A program made the translations under genes and the position numbers. Shown piece after piece: positions 1 through 13,600 of a stretch of DNA of 64,000 nucleotides (position 1 is its first letter; each line of letters begins with the position of its first letter). This DNA is from Crotophaga sulcirostris (taxonomy: Eukaryota > Chordata > Aves > Cuculiformes > Crotophagidae), in the NCBI GenBank assembly GCA_013397455.1, contig VYZB01000167.1, forward strand, positions 1,641,517 through 1,705,516, given 5' to 3'. The notes under the pieces were generated by a model. The model was given only the letters and a program-made list of their open reading frames with translations, was not told where the DNA came from and searched no databases.

Positions 1-3000
1 TTGGAATATTGATTTATAATTTTAATTTGGAGCACAAACCATTGGGAAGTCGAGTGAAGTCACTACATCTAGGATATTTAAGCAACCAAGAAACACATCT
101 ACTACTGCAAACCTTATATAGTTGAGAATTCACCCGTAGAAAATGCCAAAAGGCTAGAGCCAGACTGAAGTACAGGGGCTTTGAACGTTAGGATGCACTT
201 TTGTTAGTAAATGCATCTGGAGATCACTGTAGCATACTATATACTCAACTGTGGATCTAGATTTCTTACGCTTTAGAACAATTGCAAAGTTAAAAGTAAC
301 ATTTAAAGAAAGCTTGGATAATATGGAATGTCATTGCTGTGTCTGACATAACGTGAAGTTAAGCTGCTTGCCATAACATGCTTAGTTTTAGTTACTTACA
401 ATAATAACACCATGGTATGCCTACACCGATAGCTTGACACCAAAGGTTTGATGTTGTGCACTACAGGGAGTTTAATTCACAAGTAATACTTAAGAAAGCT
501 TGAGGATTACTGAGAAGCAGGATTTGTACAGAGAGATTGCACTATTTATTTGACCAACTCACGTATTTTCCTAAGCACAATCTTTTCATCTGGTCTGACA
601 AGAAAGCAGAAAATTAAGAAATTAATAGTGGCTAGAAATAATTGTTCTTCATTTTGTTCTGCTAACTTTGTTCCTTCATGCTAGAGCACTGGGCTTGGAG
701 CACAATTATTGAGCTAGCCAAGTTTAAAGCTGTTTCTTCATTATAGGGCTGATGCCAGCTTCACGAGTTGAACCTCTTATTCTAGTTACCATAAAACTTA
801 CCCGTGTTTTCTGAGATCTTGCCTTTTCCTGGTATTTTCATGCCAGTTTTCTGGTAATCTTCGGAGTACTTCAAGAGCATAACCTGGCAGCATTCAGCAA
901 TGATAGTGCTATCCTGACATCAACATGTGGCATAAACAGAACTGTTTATAAATAGATACATATATACTTTTTATTAGAAGTCAGTGATTCTGACAGCTTA
1001 TTATCCAATATTTTGCAAAGATATTCTACTTGCCAAGCATTAAAGGGACAGCCTACACTTTTTGTGAGAATTTGTGTCTTTTTGCTTGGACTGTAGGCAC
1101 AAGTACAATTTACTTGATTCTACATTTTAAAGAATGCTGAATAGCAAGAAAAGCACCCTTGTCCTGCAAGCCAGGTTTTTGGAGGTGCAGAGAATAACCA
1201 GAGGTTGTAGTTGCCACTCAGTTACCACTTGACTTGATTGGAATTCCCCAGGCTGTTCCTGCAGACCCCAACTTGAGCAATGCAACTGTGGAGCCATTGT
1301 AAGAGGGATGGTTATCTTGGCTAAATATTGGCTATGTCTCTCAGCATTCTTGCTGACTTCAGACTGATTAGGTGGGCTGAGTATGTGTTCTCAGAAAGGA
1401 AGGAAATGAGCTCTAGTACAGGTGGTTGTTTGAGAGTATGTCTACAGAACAGCCTGCAATGCAGCACAGTCATTTTCAAGCTTGCTCAGATACTTGCAGA
1501 AGTGTGCCTCTGAGCAGCTAAATTCAACACAAAGACTGAAGTGCTTCTCAACAGGTTTGCTTTCTTAAGCAAACTTAAAAGCTGTTTGTGGTAGATCTCC
1601 ATTGCAGTATGTTCTGAAGTAGAGACAAACCTGGAAATGTAGCCTCATCCGCTGCCTGTAGTTGACCGACAGACAGAACCAGGTTCAACAAGTTGCACAA
1701 CATTGTGTTGTCTTTAAAATATACATCTATTGCGCACCTTGTTCACTTCTGAAGTTGAAGCTTTGCTTCAAGGCAGTAGGTGCGTGACCATATGATCAGG
1801 CCCGTCTTTTGCCTTGCACTACTACCAAAAGGGACATCTCTTCGTTGCCCAGTTGGTCACAACCAAGTGCTGTTGTTTCCTTCATATTGGTACAAATAGA
1901 CGTGCAATACCAGGGTATGAGGGACTAGGAGAATGATCCATCTCAGAGCTAAAACTACTTTTAGCACGTTTCCTAGTCTATTCACAGTATTAGCAACAAC
2001 TTTTGTGTGTGCATTGAAACCAAGACCTCTTCTTTCATTGATAATACCAGCTTAGACCAGCTTAACATCTACTGTATGTCAAAAAATGTGGATAGCATCA
2101 ATTTATCAGAAAACCAGTGTTAACTTGCTTGATAATCCAGTGCTCTGGATAAATTGCATCCTTTTCCCCTCCCCTCCCTTCAAGTGTAGATGCTGTCACA
2201 CAAAACAGAGTGTCAGGTTGCGGAGAAGCAATTGCCCGCCAGCATGAATCTCTGCTGTACCGAGGAACTCTGTGAACTGACTGTTCATCCTCTGGTGTGC
2301 TGTGGTAGTATTTGAACATGTGATGGGTAGAAGTATATTCAAAGGCCAAAGCTCACTTCAGACAAAATGAGATTCATGATTCTTGGCCTGTAATGAAAAA
2401 GAAAAACTTTGCTGTTCTGTGAGAAGAAACATTAATGATGACGAATTTTGCGTATCCAGGATACAGCTCTATGAATTCAGAAGGATGCTAATTTTCTAGA
2501 GCCTTTTGCAGGCTGATTAGAAAATTGAAAGACCAGTGTAGTAAATTTACTGCAGGATTATCAAACTCCTAACACAGGAGCATTACAATCACAAGATTAT
2601 TGCACTTCTGTTTTATAACCAGTAAATACAATTTTATCTACGCTTGCAATGGAGTGCAATCCTCATTGGGCAGACCCAACCTGAATCACAGTATCCAACA
2701 ATTTAAAAAGGGGGGAAAGCCCTTCCCTAGTCAGGAGTTCCAGAAAGAGAGTCAACAGAGACAGAATAAAGAGAAGTTGAAATTTAGCTAAAATATGAGA
2801 TTGCGGTACAGTTTGGGAAGCTGCATAATTTTTTGTTATTTCAACACCTCCTGATATGTATAGATTGACAAAATCCCACACAGCAGTAAAGGGTGCTCTC
2901 TGAAGTGCATAGGCAATGTAATTCAATGGTTGACATTTTCCAGAATTGAGGCTGTAAGAAATTTTATCCTACCTGATGAGAAAAGTCCCATGAACTGTTT

Positions 3001-3669
3001 CCATCAACAAAAAAGTGAAGAGGACCTCCTATCATCTGATTTGTCAGACAGAAACCCCAAAATAGCTGACAGTGTTCTGTATAACACACTGATCTATGAT
3101 TCAGATTGCAACTCTGGAAAGATGCTAGGCGAAATCATCAGTGTCTGCAGTGTGTTATTAAAGGCTGATTTCAGGCATTTTATATTTCTTGTGTTTATTT
3201 CTAAGTGCTCTTGGAGTAGTCCTTAAAGGCTTTTGTAAGTGGGATGTGCTGAAAGCAGACACTGGAGCAGTGTGGGAGGCAGAGGAGAGGTTCCCAGCAT
3301 TGGCTGTTGTAGCCAATGCAGGGCCACGCGTGAAATAGAATTACAATGAAGGAGGCAGATGTGAATGGAAAACCGGGATGAAAGCTCATCCTTAAATCCT
3401 TTGGAAAAGGGTTCTTCGGGGACTGGTGTGAAGAAGAGTCGTTGCAACAGACGGGTTGCAAAATGGTCAAAATCCCCAGTGTGATACCACAAAACGCTGG
3501 ACTGATGGCTTAAGGAGGTACACGCAGCGCCTGGAGTTACAACTTGCTGTTTATCAAATCTAGTATAAGCATAAGGCATGGAGATGTGAGGGTATAGGCA
3601 TAGCTAAGTTGTCTTTTTACTTTTTAAAGGGGTATTGTTTGTGATTAATCAGTGTTTTCTGCCTTATAG
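1..3669 (+). other. DMD: DMD intron 71, 3' portion
   Basis: AT-rich non-coding sequence that ends in the exon 72 acceptor (polypyrimidine run, then TTATAG). I looked for the 39-nt exon 71, which encodes the segment before exon 72, and did not find it, so it lies to the left of the window. No repeat family, RNA gene or convincing ORF is recognised; the short ORFs show no known protein. Confidence 0.85.
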
Positions 3670-3735
3670 GCCTGCCTCGTCCCCTCAGCTTTCACATGAT
3701 GATACTCATTCACGCATTGAACATTATGCTAGCAG
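3670..3735 (+). CDS. DMD: Dystrophin exon 72
   Basis: This 66-nt exon has the same length as human exon 72. Its first base completes a codon begun in exon 71. It then encodes PASSPQLSHDDTHSRIEHYA, Ser and two bases of the Arg codon finished by exon 73. I see no amino-acid difference from the mammalian segment. It follows the cysteine-rich/ZZ region and starts the C-terminal domain. The acceptor reads TTATAG and the donor is GTATGA. Exons 71 to 74 form the block that is variably skipped in brain and smooth-muscle dystrophin transcripts (established for mammals). A 66-nt exon can be skipped without breaking frame. Confidence 0.97.
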
Positions 3736-5048
3736 GTATGAGACCAGCTGGTCGTTAGGCAGACCGTTCTCTAAACAATCATTTAAAAGAAAAATCCCAA
3801 AGGCTAGCTGCTACCTGAGCACCTTTTAAAGAAACATAGGGTTTGGGGTTTTGCTTTCCAGGCTCTGTAATGCAGAACATCGCCTGTGGTTGCTGCTACT
3901 AACCAACCTGTCAACTAACTTGCATGCCAGAGCACTTACGTGGTCAGAAGTAGCCTTTAGGTCCTGTGTGATGGTCATTAAGCTGAGCACTCCAGTTGCC
4001 AACCTTCTATTAGGGCCTGTAGTGATAGGACAAGGGGTTTTAAACTAAAAGAGGATAGATTCAGAGTAGATACAAGGAAGAAATTATTTACAGTGTGGAT
4101 GGTGAAATGCTGGAACGGGTTGCCCAGAGAGGTGGTAGATGCCCCATACCTGGAAACATTCACGGTCAGGTTGGATGGGGCTCTGAGCAACCTGATCTAG
4201 TTGAAGATGTCCCTGCACACTGCAGGGGGGGTTGGACTAGATGAATTTTAAAGGTCCCTTCCAACCCAAACCATTCTGAGATTCTATGATTCTACGTAGG
4301 GTTTTGTTTTTGATATGGACCCTGGCGTAATACAAATCAGAAGAGCAGAAACCTCCAAACTTTATGTGAATCTCAAGTGCCATTTTAATGTTAAGTAATC
4401 CACCTTGTGGAATATCCTTAACAGGATTTTTTGCTTGATTTGGAGGACTAATATAGTGGTATATTGCTACTTTAGTTCACCTGTCTGCTTTTATACTGCC
4501 CTTAAGAATCAAAAAATGGGTTAACTGCAGAAATATGAAAATGTTTTTCCACCAGGCAAGCAAATTTGCAAGGGTTGAGGTAATAAAAAATAGTTATTTC
4601 AACCTTTTGATTAGGAGAGTAGGAGAGGTATTTCTGAGTTATGCAGGATGTTTTAGGAGGGTCTCAGTGTTGGAAACCAATGACAAATGACTGATCATTA
4701 CCATTCTGGTGATGACATTGCCAGGTGCGAAGCAATTTGTGTAAAACCCTGGCATCTTAAGGCCTTTCTTTGATTGCAGAATTAATTAATCATAAAGAGT
4801 GGAATACAACCTCAGCGAAAGGGTTGAAAACTCAGAAGTGAGTTTAGCGAGGTCGTTGTAACAAATAAACAATCCTTTGCGATAGCCTATTGCAAAAGTT
4901 TTTTGTAATCAGCAGTGAGTGTAAATTAATATGAATTTCAAATTCATCAAAAGCATCACGCTCTCTAATTCTTTCAGGAATGTTAGAGTGAAAAAAGTTT
5001 CTAGAAAACATAATTGATTTTTAATGAGTCTTGTTTATTTTTCCACAG
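3736..5048 (+). other. DMD: DMD intron 72
   Basis: A 1313-bp intron with donor GTATGA and acceptor CCACAG. It contains a sense-oriented 5'-truncated CR1 (4011-4294). The rest is AT-rich with nothing else recognised. Confidence 0.9.
4011..4294 (+). mobile_element. CR1 LINE, 5'-truncated 3' end
   Basis: About 284 bp match the 3' end of an avian CR1 non-LTR retrotransposon in the sense direction. Visible hallmarks, in order, are the 'ggttgcccagagaggtgg' segment, the 'ggttggatggggctctgagc' segment, 'ggttggactagatga', 'aaaggtcccttccaaccc', and the 3' terminal repeats of the ATTCTATG type. It is heavily 5'-truncated, keeping only the end of ORF2 and the short 3' UTR, and it cannot move. The minus-strand ORF across it is a by-product of the repeat. 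Confidence 0.92.
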
Positions 5049-5114
5049 GCTAGCAGAAATGGAGAACACCAATGGTTCTTATCTAAATGACAGTATTTCA
5101 CCTAATGAGAGCAT
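5049..5114 (+). CDS. DMD: Dystrophin exon 73
   Basis: This 66-nt exon equals human exon 73. The first G completes Arg. It then encodes LAEMENTNGSYLNDSISPNE, Ser, and the first two bases of Ile. The only change I see from human is Ser to Thr in MENTN. The region belongs to the syntrophin-binding part of the C-terminal domain (exons 73-74 in mammals), and syntrophins bring PDZ partners such as neuronal nitric oxide synthase to the complex. The acceptor is CCACAG and the donor is the strong consensus GTAAGT. The length is a multiple of three, so skipping keeps the frame. Confidence 0.97.
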
Positions 5115-7535
5115 GTAAGTAGGCTGGTTTATTATTTTTGACATGTGTTTTCTTGTGGAAGTTAATAACTTGTAATGAAATTCTGTAGTGCTGAATTTGC
5201 ATGACCATGTACCACATCTGTTTCAATTTAATGATAAACTCCTGTTCTTGTGATTTATATCATGGTGTCTAGATTTATGGCTTATAGCTTAATACCAAAT
5301 TTATGCAACGGATGATTGATACCTTCAAAATTAAAATTACTAGTTTCTTAAAAAAAATTACTAATTTATTTAGCAAATAGTTCCCATATTACTGGAAAAA
5401 ATGCTCATCATCTGATGTGTTTTAAGAAAAAGGATAAAAAGGTAACCCTTCTATCTGAACTGCAAGCTTAATATTCTTGGATAGTAATAAAGCTGTTTCT
5501 TTCTTTCAAAATAATTTGTCTTTTGACTTGGTAGGATTGTTATCTAACAACTTTGAAAGAAAATCCCCTGTACAACCAAGCACCTTGTTTTAATATATTG
5601 TTTCAAAAACAAGAAAGTTAAAATGACGCCTCAGTACTAATACATATGAAATGTCAGTATAGTTTCATGCAGTTAATGAAAACTTTGTTTCCAAATCGTT
5701 TGTCAGTTTTGTATTATTATGGATAGCAGTCATGCTATTATATACAGAATTTCCTGTTGTCCCACTGTAATATTTCAGTGCCCTTAGGCAAAAAATCATA
5801 CATAAACAGTATCTTTTGTATTTCACTTTGATCTTACTGTTCAAATAATTCTTTGGTTAATCAAAAGTTGATTAATATGGTTCAGTCAATAAGTTAACCA
5901 CTGACTATCCAATTTGTTATTCAGTTTGTACTACTAAAATGAGTATAAATCTGTACATTCTGGATTTTGGAAGAAATATGGTCCAGATACAGCAAAATCA
6001 AAGCTCACCATGAATTCACAACTGTAATTCTATCAGTTTATTTTGTCAGGTTATGCTTAAGTATTATTTGTTGACGATCTCACAGGTTTTGAATTATGTG
6101 CCTTATAATTGCAGTTAGAGTGGTAGAATGAGAGAGGGAAGGAGGGAAATAAAGAGATAATGTGTATATGTACCACAGAACAGTTCGATATGAGTGTCAT
6201 TGCAATTATGTATACAAAATATGTGCAGGCTGAAAATCACACAAAAAGAGGTGTCTTGCAAAATAACATTATATTGCAATAGTTATGTCACTTTTTTTGC
6301 TGTTAATTTGCTTAAGATGCATAAGGATATTTATTAATGCAAAGCAGTTGTTTGAAGGAAACCACAGTTAAAGTGTTTCATGAAAAGTATAAATTTAGGA
6401 ACTGGAAAGCCTTTGAAATTGTGTTTAGAAAAAGGAAAGGGTGCCTGTTGTGAAAAATTAATATTTCCCTTTTATGAATTAATGTTAATGTGCTCTACAT
6501 TGCTTTAGCATTCCTGCAGTCTATAAAGTGGCATCATTAACATTTTCAGGAACAAAATGGAAACAGGGAAGATTCTAATTTTTGTACAATAACAGCCATT
6601 CAAAAATACTGTTAAATTCTGGATTACAAACCTAACTGAAATAAAAACTAAAACTGGACTGAATTATTTTGTTACCAGTAAGTACTACCAGAAAAACAAG
6701 ATTGCCAACAACAGGGTCATTTTTTTCTGTCCTTGACTTGTTGTGTCAAGAGAAACCTGCCATGGTTTCTCATAGTTACTGCTGGTGTTAGCTGCATAGC
6801 TTAGGGCCTGGATGCATCTCCTTAGCATCGAAAGCACCAGTGTAATTACAGGAGGTAGTCAAGGTCTTCAGAATTGGATTTGCTTTTCTATTCTAGGGAT
6901 GTTTCTGTTTCAAATGCCAGACAGCTTTGGTGGGAAGACAAATAAAGAAAGAGATCATATGTATTAAATAGAATATATTTGTATTTTGACAGTGTATATC
7001 CCTTGTAGTTTGAAAAAAAACGCTCAGTGAAAAATAGCATAATTTCATTAGCTTAAGTCAATATTTTGTTATTTCACCTCATTTACAATTTTGTAGAGAG
7101 AAATAGATAAATAGAGGACAGCTTTATTACATAAGGAGAGTTTGTAGGTATAAATAAATGTCTTGTCTTTGCTTGAAAGATGGTTCCAAAACACAGGTCA
7201 GGCAGCAGAAGTGGCCTTTTTTCTTAAGGAAATTCCTAATTGAAGTTCAGCAAAAGAGGAGGCTGAGGTTGTCAGCTGTGTCAAAACTTGGCTTTAAGTA
7301 TTTGAGAACCAGAGGGGAAGAGAGGTGGGCTCTGCAGAGAAGGAAGATTATCAGACACTAAGTGTAACAGTTCATCAGATTTTACTTTAAGGTACATTGC
7401 TCTGCTGTTCATTACAGAGTTCAGCAATTCTCTTTGTAAGAAATGAGAGACTGGGAGTGAACCATCTCCTCATACTCATTGCGAAGTTAAAAATGAGGAA
7501 GGGAACAGCTTGTTTAATCCTCCTCTGTTTTCCAG
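5115..7535 (+). other. DMD: DMD intron 73
   Basis: A 2421-bp, very AT-rich intron with donor GTAAGT and an acceptor preceded by a pyrimidine run ending TTCCAG. No repeat family, RNA gene or conserved element is recognised. Confidence 0.9.
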
Positions 7536-7694
7536 TGATGATGAGCACTTGTTAATCCAGCACTACTGCCAAAGTCTGAACCAGGAGTCTCCCCTGAGCC
7601 AGCCCCGAAGCCCTGCCCAGATCCTCATTTCTCTGGAGAGTGAAGAAAGAGGGGAACTGGAAAGAATCCTTGCAGACCTGGAGGAGGAAAACAG
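7536..7694 (+). CDS. DMD: Dystrophin exon 74 (syntrophin site, first coiled coil)
   Basis: This 159-nt exon equals human exon 74. Its first T completes Ile. Visible motifs include [20 protein letters not shown], the proline-rich [13 protein letters not shown] and the acidic [19 protein letters not shown], where the first dystrobrevin-binding coiled coil begins (Leu/Ile heptads). One difference from human is Asp to Glu in NQES. The segment takes part in syntrophin and dystrobrevin binding at the membrane (known for the family). The donor CAG|GTGTGT departs from consensus at +4, which fits the optional use of this exon in some tissues. Confidence 0.97.
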
Positions 7695-10600
7695 GTGTGT
7701 TATACAGCTGCTGCAGCCCTCGGGCATGCGCTGCAGGGGCAAATGAAAGGTTTCTCTTTATAAGTGATGAAACTGACACCATATCATCGTTCACTCATTC
7801 CCACTTCCAGTGCACTGAGGAGTCCGCACTGTTTCTTTCACAAAAACTCCAAAATGGCAAGCTTTGAAGACATGCATGGGTCACGTAATACTCATAGTAC
7901 CACCTGTGACAAGCTCTACGGGCTGTGTTTCATATTCCCTTCTGTCCTACCATTTCCTTTATTTACATGATAGTAACGAGCCAATGTTACATTATTTTGC
8001 TGTTACAAGAGGGAGGGGTGTGCAGATTTCTGCACACCTGTCTGGAAAAGATAGGCAGAGGTTCTTGGAAAAACAGGCTTTTCTTAAAAAGGCTGGCCAC
8101 TGGGTTACATGAGGTTTTGAGATTAGCTCAATTAATTTGAAGTAAAGAATCTATGAAGTAATTGTGCTGTACAGTTAGATGTAATTCACTTTGATAGCAT
8201 TTTTAGGGATAAAATGATATATAAAGTTGCATTTTTTTCAAACAAATTAGTTATTTCATGGTGGTTAAAATTTGGGTCCTCATTTGTTTCTGTTCATTTG
8301 ATGTTATTTGTTGCCATTTCTTTACCCTTTCAATGCTAAATATAATTTGCCACTTTCAACTTCAAGTTTAATTTAAGTTCTCTTCATTAATCACAAAAAA
8401 AAAAAAACTGGATTCTTGCAGCATCACAGCATTGCAGTCCTTTTTCTGTGGTACTCTGGAGTCTTGGACCATCAGCATGAAAACTGTTAGATCTTGACCC
8501 TTGCAGATTCCTAGTTACAATCATGAACTACCAAAATTAGACTTTAAGATAGAAATCATTTAGCTCTAAAAAAAATGCATTTTCATTTTCCTTTCTGCTT
8601 TGTTCAGCTTTTATGGTAGGTCCTGTTGGCATTTTCATGCTCTTCTTTCTTGGTTCTTTAAGACCTAGGTATTTTTGATTACATTGAGGGTTTAATGCAG
8701 TAATCATTTACCTTAGGCATGTCAAGAAAATAATGCAAGAGTTGGCAGTGTCATAGATCTTCTCCATGCATAAGTCTTCTTTGGATGGTACTAATCAATT
8801 ATAGTGGTTCCATCACCCCACCATCTCCATGAGTTTGTGACTGGGAGTTCTTTTCAAAGAGCAAACCCTTTATAGACCTGGACTTGCAGAACAGCTTGAG
8901 TTGCTTTTGGCATGAAGAAACCTGAAATAAGCTATTCTGTCACCTGAAACAGGAGGAAGATTTAGATCTGCCTTGTGCTTCCTTCCTGATGTACATCAGC
9001 TACTCCTTTGCAGACGAAGTCTGTTTTTCTGTATAACTAATATGCTTCAACCAGGAAGAGGAAAGAGCCTGTTTTCCAGAAATACCAGGTTTTATTTTTC
9101 TGTAGACTTTTCTCTATAAATTTCCAGGTGCAAAGGCAACTAATTTGACTAATAGTTTGTTTCACACATGCTTTTTTATTGAAAGAGTAATTTTGATGTA
9201 AGAATTACTTTTTTAATCTGCTGTTACTTTCTCATGCCCTCATGTTTCCAGTTGCGTTGCATCCTCTCTGCATTGAGACTAAAACATCTTCAGGTCAGGT
9301 TAAGCTGAAGATCAAACTACTGCAATCTAACTGCTTTCTGTGAGGAATAGGTAGCAGAGAAAACACCTGGAGGTTATGTTTCTGCCTGCATGGAAAACGC
9401 CAGCACAATGTCTGACAGACATATAAATATTAATAAATTGGATAGTGAGAAATAAAGAGGAAAGGTCAAGACCACACTTTTTTTCAGGAGGATTTGGGAG
9501 AATGTAGAGGATCAATAGACACAAAAGATGAGGAAAGCGTTTAAGACAGAAAGCTCTAGTAAGTAAAGTTCTTTCTCTCTGAACAGCAGTGAGATTGTGA
9601 AACAAACTCCAAACTTTCTACTGCATAGTACATAAAGCCCAAGTACTCTCTAAAGCGGAGGAAAGGCAGTATTTTGAAATAAGGCTTTACATACAGGTCT
9701 TCTGTAGTTAAGAAATTTTGTATAACTACTACCGTACAGATAGTAAAATAGTTTAGTTTTCAGGAAAGTGATGTTACTTTTTTAAATAGCACTAGGAAGA
9801 AAAAAAAATCGTAATGCTTTGCTGTCTCTATACAGAATAAGTTGCCCATCAGAAAGGCTGATGGCTTTTAAAGCAACCATGTTATATTAGAAGCATGGTA
9901 TATGAACCTTAGTATAAACTCGAGTTCGACAGCTAAATGAGCTAAAAAATTCCTTTTTGGGTTCATGCCTTAAATTTCAGTATGAGCTTTATTTAACATA
10001 ACAACTATTAATGAGGAATAACACATTAAAATATCTCTGACAGGAATTACACCTTAACAATACCTGGTTTGAAGTTTGCCAACCCTGATTAAGCAAGACC
10101 TATAGATTATGAACTTGATTATAGCCTGTTGTTTTCTCATTTGTAGTGTTAGAGGCTCAGTTAGAGATGGGATGCCACTGCAGGCAGTTTTGCCTTTTCT
10201 GGATGGTTCAGGTCTCAATGCAGCAGGGACAAAGAGGTCTGTTTCTGTAGGACAGCGTGAAGGTCACACTGCTGTGATTTTCATTGATTATGACAAAATC
10301 ATCACTTTTGTCCTGCAAACAGCTATAAATAACTTGCACTTAAAATGTGAGGTGGATGCTCAAAACTGAACAAGCTCTTGTTGTCCTGATAGCTTGTCGC
10401 AGCCAGCTAGCTATGTTTTTTATGGAGGAAACACTGATTCCTGTTTAGGAAAATAAGCTGTTCAGGAGCCATTCGTATAACTTACCTACCTTTAAAACAC
10501 GGTCTTGTCTATTTGCATTTCTGTTTCCTAGTCTTTCCCCTCTTTTTGAGTTTGTGCAAACCTTTTTTGGCTGTTGTCAAAGGTAATGAACAACCTGGGA

Positions 10601-13600
10601 CCAAATTCCTTGTGTTGAACCCTGTTCCAGTGGGAGAACACGTACTCCTTCCCGTGCTGATTCTAAAAATGCCCTCCAAGTAAACATTATTTATTACCGC
10701 AGCATGAAGACTCATCAAATCTATTGCTGGGAAATGAGATGAACACAGTGCAAAATCACGTTGTGACCACCTGGTACTCAGCTCAGCCTTAAAGCGCCTG
10801 GATTGTTTCATCTCCATTGTATAAACCTCAGGTCTTGTCACCGGAGCACGTTTCCTTGATGGTGCTGAGCTGGATGTGATGCTTATGCCTGTGGAGGCAA
10901 GTGGCTGGTCTGCTAACAGGGTCAGATAAACAGCCATCTTCTCCTGCCCATGTTGACCAGCTTCTGTTGCATGCACTTCTGATAATTTTTGACAATAAAG
11001 ATTTAGCTCTGTCACCTATGTCTTGTATTATTTTACAATTAGTCAATGCATGCAGTCACTTCTCAGCAGCTCTTGGGAAAGCTGCATCAAGTACCAACAA
11101 GAAGCAATGCTATGGTATTCAAAACACTTCATTGCCATTTCTCTTTTTCTTCCGCTCTCCACAATCCCCTACTTTTTTTTTTTTCAAAAAAAAAGCCCTT
11201 CTCATTTTTGCTTTGTGTTTTGACTTCATCTCTTTTGAGATGTTTATTGGATTCTGACCTCCATTTGTTTTTCAGCTGCTTGTTACTTAAATGAAAAGGA
11301 CTCTTTGAAATTGTAATTTTGAGGTTTTGCTTTTGGACAGTTTAAAAGATCTGTTGCTTGTTTTGAATTCTTCTGAAAAGTATTATCCAACTTATAAACT
11401 AACCTCGTTGTGGCACAATTCTGGCTGGGTTTTTTTTCAGTTCCAAGAACCTCTTGTTAGATATTCATTATTTATCTGCTGGCATTTTGAGACCTTGTGC
11501 TTTTGTAGCTTGAAAATATGACTTCCTTAAATAATTCATGGCTAAAATGTGACTCTTAAATCATTTATATTTGCTAAAATGTGAGCATTTTAGAGAATAT
11601 ATTCAATTGCTAAAAATGTTTCATTGAGTATGGGGCCTTCAACTAATGCTTGCTTGTACGTCACGTGGAATATTGTGATAAGACCATTTCTTATTAATTC
11701 AGTAGATATAAAGTAACTTTGCTATGGAAGGCAGTGTTAGTATATTGCAATATAAGAGAAAAACCCAAACAATTGAAAAACTCGCCTGAAAACGTTTTGA
11801 AATTTTCTTAGGAGTGAATATCTCAGAAACAGAGAAGACAGGCTTTTGGTGTCCATCTAAAGTGGTACATTACAGAGATTATAGTGTAGGATAGATTATA
11901 CTGACTAGGATGTACTGTACCAGCATTAAAAAGAAAACATACAGTTTTGCAATAATGGAGACTCATAACTTTTTACAAAGAATTAAAATACTTTCCTGCT
12001 GTTTTATTGTAAAGAAAGTGAATATTTCCTAGTATTTTAGTTGAATTAATACCACTAGCATACTTTTGTAAAAGGGAGACTTCTCTCATGTTCTTATGTT
12101 TTCCTCCCAGCTCCTAGCTGTATTATAACAAGAACTTAGTAAATAACATCTCCAGCCCAGCTATTTGCCTTTCCTTTGCTTTTCTGACTTGCACTGGGAG
12201 CACAGTGGGCTCTGTGCCACTGGAGAAACGTTAATACCCCAAATCTCAAAGCTGCCCTGTTTCTGTGCAGCTATGGTATTCCTTCAAATCTGAAGACTGA
12301 TGAATGGCCTCCTCAAATAAGTTCCTTCTGTATAGTTGCCAATAGCGAGAAAGTGATGCATTTCTAAACATGCTGTGGCTCCTTTTGATATTTATTTTGG
12401 CACTGAAGGAGAACTAGACTGAGTGTTGAGCATCACAAGTGAATGCTGCCACTCTGGTGGTAGGTAGTTCAGTTACCAGCTTTGTTCATTTCATGAAACT
12501 ACTGATTTGCTGCAGGAGATGACAAATAACGTGAATTCACAAATTCTCAATTGCCTCTGAGAGGACTACTCAGAAAATGGGGTCCTCTAGGATTGCCTTC
12601 ACCAGGCAATTAGTGCTGCCAGTGGTAGATGTGATTAATAACTTAAGAGCTCTTTACTACGCAGCTCTTTACAGAGCAGAGGGAGGCTGGGTTTCCCAGC
12701 ACTGCCCCCACTTGCTCAGTCGCATTCATTTAGAGAGGATTATGGTTTTATCCTCTTTCTCTTACTTGCCACTTTATGCTGAAAATGTGAGGGAATGCTG
12801 TTCCTTGGGACACAGAGGCATTATGGGGGGCACATTGGGGACAGTGCCTTGGATACCTGGCTTGCAGCAGCAATCCTTTTTTCACTGTACAGCTTAAAAC
12901 CAGTCCAGAGGTAGGAATAAAAACAGATTGTTCTTTCCTCTAGGATATTCTTACAGCAGCTTTTGAATTCTTTTTTTTTTTTAATTTTCAGCTTTTTTAC
13001 TCTATGTTAATGCATATCTTCATTGCTGATATATTAGATGCCAATTATTATGGTATTTTTAATCATCTGCATTTTGCATCACTCTTACAGTTCTGAAGGA
13101 GGTTGCTATGATGAGTTGTAATTCTCTAGACTATGGGCTATGTAGCTGGACTGAAAAGGTACCTCTGGAAAACTCAGTGACACAGGTGCTCTGGACAAAC
13201 TCACATGCATCCTTAAAAATGACATTCCTTTGTTCCAGCAATATTACTGTATTTATTTACAAAATTTACAAATTCAGTCATATCTCTGCTTGGATAATAT
13301 GCAACATTGTTCACAATAATTTTCTTTTTCCATAGGCTTTCAGTAAGAGTTTTTAACTAGTTTGTACCAGACATGAAGGCATTTTTATCAAAATTGCTCC
13401 CTGGTCCTCACTTTTTTTAGTACCATAGTTACTGGAAGGACTTCTCTGTATTGATAGTTGAAGTAGAATTGTAGATTTCTTTGTAGCAACGTACCTGATA
13501 ATATAAGTATGACCGAGTGCATTTATTTAGTTTCCCTTAGGGTGATATTTTATCTTTTACTTTACAGCACTTCAAACTTTTGAATATACTGTTTGTGGAT

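Noticed and set aside
1..3669. DMD exon 71
   Set aside because: I looked for the 39-nt exon that encodes the segment before exon 72, and no matching stretch was found. It must lie left of the window.
10509..11015. 168-codon minus-strand ORF in intron 74
   Set aside because: It is the longest ORF in the window not explained by repeats or Ns, but it has no recognisable domain. A handful of chance ORFs of 145-170 codons is expected in 64 kb of this composition, and several others of similar size occur (26121-26576, 29383-29859, 49346-49840).
12198..12232. GCACAG/CTGTGC stem with 'cactgg' direct repeats
   Set aside because: Only 6 bp of pairing, weaker than the intron 77 hairpin and within background.
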